Positions 59,073 to 64,000 of a DNA stretch of 64,000 nucleotides are shown here, one piece after another. Origin of the DNA: Fragum whitleyi (lineage: Eukaryota > Mollusca > Bivalvia > Cardiida > Cardiidae). How positions within the stretch are numbered: the stretch's first letter is position 1; each line of letters begins with the position of its first letter. Under the pieces are notes generated by a model, which searched no databases, was not told the origin of the DNA, and saw only the letters and a program-made list of their open reading frames with translations. The DNA is taken from positions 50,526,997-50,590,996 of the forward strand of contig OX411551.1 of NCBI GenBank assembly GCA_948146395.1, read 5' to 3'. The position numbers were made by a program, and so were the translations under genes.

Positions 59073-61046
59073 ATGCCGAATGGGAAATCCGCCTCATACG
59101 ACAATATCACTTACGAACATTTGAAATACGGTGGTAAAACGCTAATCTACTACTTAGTAAAACTGTTCAATTCGATAATATTAAATGAGTACATTCCCGT
59201 TAAATTCAAGGAAAGCTTAACAGTAACGATTCATAAAGGCAACGGAAAATCAAAATCCGACCCGAACAATTACAGAGCTATATCATTGTTACCCGCAATA
59301 TCAAAAGTTTTCGAAAAGCTCTTGCTGCAAAGGTTAGAGAAAACTGATTTGAAATTGTCACTTAATCCACTACAGTATGGATTCCAACGTAATAAATCAT
59401 GCAAGATGACGTCATTTATTGTACAAGAATCGGCAAATTTTTGCAAAGAAAGACATAGTACGCTCTATGCATGTTTCCTTGATACGATGAAAGCATTCGA
59501 TCGAACATGGATCAATGGTGTTATTTATAAACTTTTCAATTTTGGTATCAGAGGTAAAGGGCTAAGAATTCTCAATAACATGATGAAAGGCTGTACCGGT
59601 CGAGTCCTTGCTTATGGACACTTATCGGACCCATATAGGATCATGCAGGGAACAAGACAAGGCAGTATCTTGTCACCACTGTACTACACGATCTTCATTG
59701 ACGAACTACTAAAAGAGCTGTCATATTCGCCTCATGGATTTAAACTAAATGACTTACCGATCTGTGCACCCACACAAGCCGACGATATGGTACTACTTTC
59801 ACTAAGCAAAAATGGCTTGAACGAACTTCTGAAAATATGCAGCAGCTATGCGAACAAATGGCGCTTCTCGTATAACGAAAGTAAATGTGCTGTTCTGACC
59901 CTCAATGATAACCGTCGTTCTAATGGTGCGAATATCCAACTGGACAACACTTATTTAAGTGAAGTAAAGGAGTACAGACATCTTGGTGTTGTACAGTGTC
60001 AATCCCGTAGAAAACCAGCAAATGTTGATAATATCAGACAACTAGCGAGGGGAACATTATTCAGTTTTGTAAAGACGGGGATTAACCCAAAATCAACTAA
60101 TCCAATTACTCTAGCAAGACTATATTCATCAGTTGTATTACCAAAAGCCTTCTTTGGCTGTGAATTATGGACCGACATACGTAAAAATGACTTGAAACAC
60201 CTTGAAAGCACCCACCATTTTTGTTTAAAGTATATCCAAAATTTACCGACATACACAAGATCAGACATGGTTAAAGGTCTAATGGGATCTACGTCTATAG
60301 AAGTGTACATTGAACTGCAAAAACTGTATTTCCTCGGTTCATTGTGTCGCTTAAATCCAAGTGATATTGCATACAAACTACTGGTCACAAGACTGTTACA
60401 GTGTAAAAATAAAATTACGCATCTAAATATCGGTTATGCAAAAGAGATACTCGAGATCGTGGAAAAATACGATCTGAGTACATTCTTAAATGAATTTTTA
60501 AACTCTGGCACATTCCCAGCAAAAGGGATGTGGAAAAGTCTATGTAAATCCAAGTTATTTAAATATGAAGAGACAATGTGGCGTAATAGAATGTTCCAAG
60601 ACGACGAATTTGAACGTTTTAGAGACATTCACCAGCATCTGGTACCAGCCAACTACTGGTACATCTCACTTGAGGACCCAACCATGCTTTCAGGGATGAA
60701 AAGTGTAGTCAGACTAATTTGTAAACCAAAGACTGAAAACATTTACTGTCATCATTGTAACAGCATTGTTACTGATTTACTCTTTCACTTAGTTCTTTGC
60801 TGTAACAGTCAACCCGTAACTAGCGCTAGAGGCATATATTTCGGACTGGTCAAAACAAAGATATCACCCGATTTATATAGATTTCTAGAGCATATTGACC
60901 ATGAGCTTTTAATCAAGTATTTACTCGGGTACTCAGACGAGACTATCTTACGTCTGATCGATCGGAGTAAATACGTTGATTTTATCAAAATAAGTTCTAA
61001 GTACTTATGCAAGATAATACAATGCACATGTGTACAAAGTTTCTAG
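59073..61046 (+). CDS. Non-LTR retrotransposon ORF2 protein: reverse transcriptase (5'-truncated), second family
   Basis: 657 residues from the ATG. NGKSASYDNITYEHLKYGG (3-21) is the first RT motif; HKGNGKSKSDPNNYRAISLL follows (54-73). Motif A is CFLDTMKAFD (134-143, Asp137 and Asp143). RQGSILSPLYY lies at 195-205. The catalytic box is QADD (235-238) instead of the usual FADD or YADD, with both aspartates present. YRHLG is at 301-305. A C-terminal knuckle starts at Cys559-X2-Cys562 and continues with FHLVLCC. The frame is open upstream to 58974, reading YEVTYIELKQTIGS before the ATG. A TAA at 58971 coincides with the end of repeat T, so the truncation point is about 58973 and there is no endonuclease. 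Distinct from the 47855-50138 LINE in sequence. The clade is uncertain. Confidence 0.88.
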   Translation: MPNGKSASYDNITYEHLKYGGKTLIYYLVKLFNSIILNEYIPVKFKESLTVTIHKGNGKSKSDPNNYRAISLLPAISKVFEKLLLQRLEKTDLKLSLNPLQYGFQRNKSCKMTSFIVQESANFCKERHSTLYACFLDTMKAFDRTWINGVIYKLFNFGIRGKGLRILNNMMKGCTGRVLAYGHLSDPYRIMQGTRQGSILSPLYYTIFIDELLKELSYSPHGFKLNDLPICAPTQADDMVLLSLSKNGLNELLKICSSYANKWRFSYNESKCAVLTLNDNRRSNGANIQLDNTYLSEVKEYRHLGVVQCQSRRKPANVDNIRQLARGTLFSFVKTGINPKSTNPITLARLYSSVVLPKAFFGCELWTDIRKNDLKHLESTHHFCLKYIQNLPTYTRSDMVKGLMGSTSIEVYIELQKLYFLGSLCRLNPSDIAYKLLVTRLLQCKNKITHLNIGYAKEILEIVEKYDLSTFLNEFLNSGTFPAKGMWKSLCKSKLFKYEETMWRNRMFQDDEFERFRDIHQHLVPANYWYISLEDPTMLSGMKSVVRLICKPKTENIYCHHCNSIVTDLLFHLVLCCNSQPVTSARGIYFGLVKTKISPDLYRFLEHIDHELLIKYLLGYSDETILRLIDRSKYVDFIKISSKYLCKIIQCTCVQSF

Positions 61047-61310
61047 ATGAGAATCGCTGAGGGATAAATAATTATCTTGCACTGCATATTGAGGAGAGAG
61101 AACGTAACTCTAACTCGACAGTGGGTTACCGGAACGTCACAGATGCACTCACATGCTGTATTTGTGAAGTTTCAGTACTCCAGTGCCGATTTATTGAATT
61201 TTCACAAAGTTAGACAATTGAAATCAGAAGCTGATAAAAAAAATATAGATACATATGGGTTTATATAAATGAATATATCAATATGTGTATTTTATAATTT
61301 CTTCTTCGTG
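61047..61310 (+). other. 3' region downstream of the LINE ORF
   Basis: Non-coding; probably the 3' UTR of the LINE. It runs into the TATG microsatellite. A possible 3' end is AATAAAG followed by (AT)n at about 61676-61699, in which case the microsatellite lies within the 3' UTR. Confidence 0.45.
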
Positions 61311-61545
61311 TGTTTATGTATGTATGTATGTATGTATGTATGTATGCATGTATGTATGTATGTATGTATGTATGTATGTATGTATGTATGTATGTATGTA
61401 TGTATGTATGTATGTATGTATGTATGTATGTATGTATGTATGTATGTATGTATGTATGTATGTATGTATGTATGTATGTATGTATGTGTGTACGTGTGTA
61501 TGTGTGTACGTGTGTATGTGTGTATGTGTGTGTCCATGTGGGTGT
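61311..61545. repeat. (TATG)n microsatellite decaying to TGTG(T/C)(A/G)
   Basis: An almost perfect TATG run to about 61487, then GTGTACGTGTGTATG variants. All long CMYV- and HTYI-type ORFs on both strands are its translations. Confidence 0.97.
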
Positions 61546-61724
61546 ATATGTAAATACGAGGTATTGGATATGGGTGTATATATTAGCATATGTGTGATTA
61601 CCCAATGCACTAATGTCTTCTTGTATCATTTATTACTTTATACAATGTGTCTTTGAGATCTTCAGAAAATGGAGGAAATAAAGATATATATATATATATG
61701 AATGAGACAGTTATCAGGATAAAA

Positions 61725-61945
61725 TGGTCCTCAATGGCTACTCCATGCTACTTAAAAGTCATTATTTTCTCGACTGTAGTGCCAATCACACTTTCCATCG
61801 TATCTGATACAGGAACGATTTAAGTCAACCTGACAAAAACTCCTATCTGTTAATTTAAATATAAATTGTTTAACTTAACTAATTTCCATCAATATTCTTG
61901 TATCCTGAATGGCTGGAGAAAATGTTACTTCTAACAAAAACAATT
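61725..61945 (+). repeat. Segment S, second copy
   Basis: CATGCTACTTAAAAGTCATT, TATCTGATACAGGAACGATT, TAAGTC and TTTCCATCAATATTCTTG parallel 58655-58860 (CATGCTACCCAAAAGACATT, CATCTGATACCGGAATGATT). Clearly diverged. Confidence 0.7.
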
Positions 61946-61994
61946 TTGAGTACGCAACTTTTTCGCAAGCTTCGTCACAAAATAGTCCCGTATG

Positions 61995-62390
61995 AAATAG
62001 AGAATAATCGTTTGTTTCAGTGTAAGAACGACTTATATTTCATAATGTTAACAACAAAAGCTATATTTTCACGAGTGGTGAGAATATAGCTTTTGTTGTT
62101 TACGAAATGAAATTTTTATCGATCTTACTCAAAAACAAACGATTATTCTTTTTCTTTTATGCAAATATTAGACAAAATGTAGAATTTCTAGGACATATTT
62201 TCGTGAAGAACGTCATTTTGCACGTGATTGCTATGCAACGTTCATTGTGACGTCACTTATTTCGCCCTCACAGATGACGTCAGATAGGATGAAATGCACA
62301 AAAGCAGGGTATAAGTTTTGATATTTTCACTGTTTTATTTCTCGATAAACCACCAAAAAGCATTAAAGAAATTCGCATCCTTAATTTCTT
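61995..62390 (+). mobile_element. Fold-back element family FB, direct copy
   Basis: A hairpin at 62003-62150 has arms AATAATCGTTTGTTT / AAACAAACGATTATT and AACAACAAAAGCTATATTTT / AATATAGCTTTTGTTGTTTA around a short CACGAGTGGTG loop. Then TTTCTAGGACATATTTTCGT, CATTTTGCACGTGATTGCTA, GACGTCACTTATTTCG and GATGACGTCAGATAGGATGA match the other two copies. Confidence 0.85.
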
Positions 62391-63105
62391 TTTTGTGTGT
62401 TTTATTTTTGTTTCGTGATATTAAATTTTAAGACATGCATAAATTATATGTCATGGAGTTTAAACTGAAAACTTGATCACATTAATCCGCTTCGTGTATT
62501 ACATGACGTCAAAAACATCATCATTACTTTAGGAAAAAAAACAACGAAAATCTTAAACTGGGTATTATATGACGTTTTTGGGTCGTCCTATGCATACGAT
62601 AACGAACAAAACCAGGGTGCTAACGAGAAAGGCGTGAATGTATAAGTAAATTCACGCGCCGTTTACGCCCGGCTTTTTTACTTAAATATCCTATGACTGG
62701 GCCTATATAATGTATTACTTTCTACGTCCAACATTCAAGTTAAAAAAAAAAGTTTAAAATATTAAATGGCATTTAAATATAATATGTTTTGCCAGAACAT
62801 ATACAATATTTCGACACAGAACTGCATTAGGATTAGAGAATAGTTATTTTGTCAGGGAAACTTCTGAATTTATCTTCAGAACTTCAATAATATAATACCT
62901 ATGACAACAAATATATTCGAATATGCAAGTAATGATCTCCCGGAAAAATAAATTACTCTTATTTAAACATGGCAAGAATAAAGTTGAGAGTAATGCTTAG
63001 GAAGAAGGAACCCATTGGAAATTGTAGTTCTTCCTCCCTAATACCACAGCAGTAACTCTTTCTAATTCATCAAAACTCGAATATTATAAACGTTTTAAAC
63101 TATCA
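62391..63105. other. Intergenic; contains a dispersed repeat near 62575-62710
   Basis: The 62575-62710 part matches 27985-28105 inverted (GGCGTGAATG, GCCGTTTACGCCCGGC, CTGGGCCTATATAATG). The rest shows no gene. Confidence 0.5.
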
Positions 63106-63109
63106 TTCG

Positions 63110-63500
63110 AGTTGAACTGTACCTACAAAATGTTGCTAATGACAGACTACGAATATGTTTAACTAAATAACGAATTTCTGATCATAGGCTTAAAATTGAG
63201 ACTGGTCGATATTCAAATATTAAAAGACAAGACATGTGTTGTAAACTCTATCAATCTAACTCCTTGGAATCTGAATTTCATTTTATTTACTGTTGTCCAA
63301 GGTAAAGAGAAATAACACTTAAATATCTCAATAATTTCTGCACGTTCCCTACTCTAGAAACCATTTTTAAGAAAAACTACAAAAAATATTCATGAGATTT
63401 GTTTATATGTTTTTGTTTTGCATTGTGCATGTGTACATGTATATAATATTTGTGTTTATGGCAATGGGTACTTTTTTGCCGATTTGCCAAAATTAAAGAG
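63110..63500 (+). pseudogene. LINE ORF2 C-terminal end and 3' UTR, decayed
   Basis: Read in one frame from about 63135: NDRLRICLTK, stop, RISDHRLKIETGRYSNIKRQ, DMCCKLYQSNSLESEFHFIY, CCPR, stop. This is the LINE C-terminal pattern FR.S.H.L.IE.GR..NI.R..R.C..C....E.EFHF...CP. At least two stops. The 3' UTR ends GCCAAAATTAAAGAGTTTGA then GTTTGAG, a short TTTGAG tail. It resembles the C-terminus of the 47926-49812 ORF only distantly, so it is a third LINE lineage. Confidence 0.7.
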
Positions 63501-64000
63501 TTTGAGTTTGAGAGTAATTCACATCCCAAATTCCAATTTCCAAAGCTTAGATCAGACAAACTAAAGAGAACATCCATACAATTTATAACCGTAAGTAGGA
63601 TTTGCCTGGATAAACCGTTTTTATGAATAGAGTACTTGATCATAAGTAGTGAATGAAAAGATAATGAAACGCATGCAATTGTTTGTTTGATTTATGAGTG
63701 ACAAATCGTTTTTATATTTCGCCAAGGTTGGTGTGTATTTCTGAGGGGAAGGCCATAGATCATCGTAAATAATACAGTAGACTGGTCTAAAACTTCTCCT
63801 CAGAAAAGTCGTTTGCAAAATTTTTAAATTTGCTCAGATTGTTCTTTTTAATTTAGATTCCAACAAACGTTTGAATTATATAAGTGGAGGTCAAGTGGTA
63901 TAGTACTTAGGCAGATACGTCACTCTCAAATTTCGATAAAGCGGGCATATGAGAAAGAAATGGATTTCACTTTCGACTTGATTATCCTTATAAACCGAAC
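63501..64000. other. Intergenic to window end; weak tRNA-like head at 63885
   Basis: GAGGTCAAGTGGTATAGTAC at 63885 resembles an A box, but no B box could be confirmed before the window ends. No coding frame supported. Confidence 0.3.

Noticed and set aside
61261..61656. Long overlapping ORFs of CMYV and HTYI repeats on both strands
   Set aside because: They are six-frame translations of the TATG microsatellite. Open frames on both strands come from the repeat lacking stops.
58650..61945. Segments S flanking the second LINE as another very long target-site duplication
   Set aside because: The S copies are clearly diverged, are not adjacent to the LINE edges, and are accompanied by FB in different order. 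A duplication from a LINE with an intact ORF should be near identical.

Overview
This is an AT-rich eukaryotic, nuclear, repeat-dominated stretch with no recognisable host gene, exon chain, rRNA or functional tRNA gene. The repeat types (arrays of roughly 145-170 bp units ending in GGAC/GACGG microsatellites and a GCGTATAAAAATG tail, abundant 365-670 bp MITEs, fold-back elements, LINE reverse transcriptases, a Penelope-like fossil, a mariner fossil, tRNA-derived SINE pieces) are those I associate with lophotrochozoan and especially bivalve mollusc genomes. That assignment is an inference from style, not from a marker gene.

Layout. 1-9.4 kb: diverged tandem arrays, two MITEs, hairpin elements and tRNA-like SINE bodies. 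9.4-24.2 kb: a decayed Penelope-like reverse transcriptase whose N-terminal part (9393-9714) and C-terminal part (23870-24222) lie on the same strand. Between them are a 0.6 kb repeat (R), a tandem array of a ~2.49 kb unit (A+B; 10334-23765), and, inside that array, a 7976 bp TIR element (13061-21036) with a TA target-site duplication. 24.2-43.1 kb: an inverted R copy holding a MITE, a long pearl-like array (29440-30836), a 1351 bp mariner-like fossil (35322-36672), a run of MITEs, and a broken LINE (38817-39855) inside a MITE. 43.1-57.6 kb: a second copy of the large TIR element (43139-57640), swollen to 14.5 kb by a nested ~8.7 kb element with its own inverted-repeat ends (46176-54861). That nested element itself contains a 5'-truncated LINE (47855-50138). 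57.6-64 kb: a tandem/fold-back repeat region carrying a second LINE with a long open RT frame (59073-61046), a TATG microsatellite and the decayed 3' end of a third LINE.

The two long open reading frames (628 and 657 codons) are both non-LTR retrotransposon ORF2 products starting at the beginning of the RT domain, so both are 5'-truncated copies without endonuclease. Everything else in the protein-coding track is noise, microsatellite translation or decayed transposon.

Most notable: the LINE at 47855-50138 is flanked by a perfect 256 bp direct repeat (47599-47854 and 50139-50394), best explained as an exceptionally long target-site duplication. Also notable: the two large TIR elements have clean TA duplications, one verifiable against an empty site in the same window, and share their terminal sequence with the small MITEs, which points to one transposon family ranging from about 0.4 to 8 kb with no transposase in the window.
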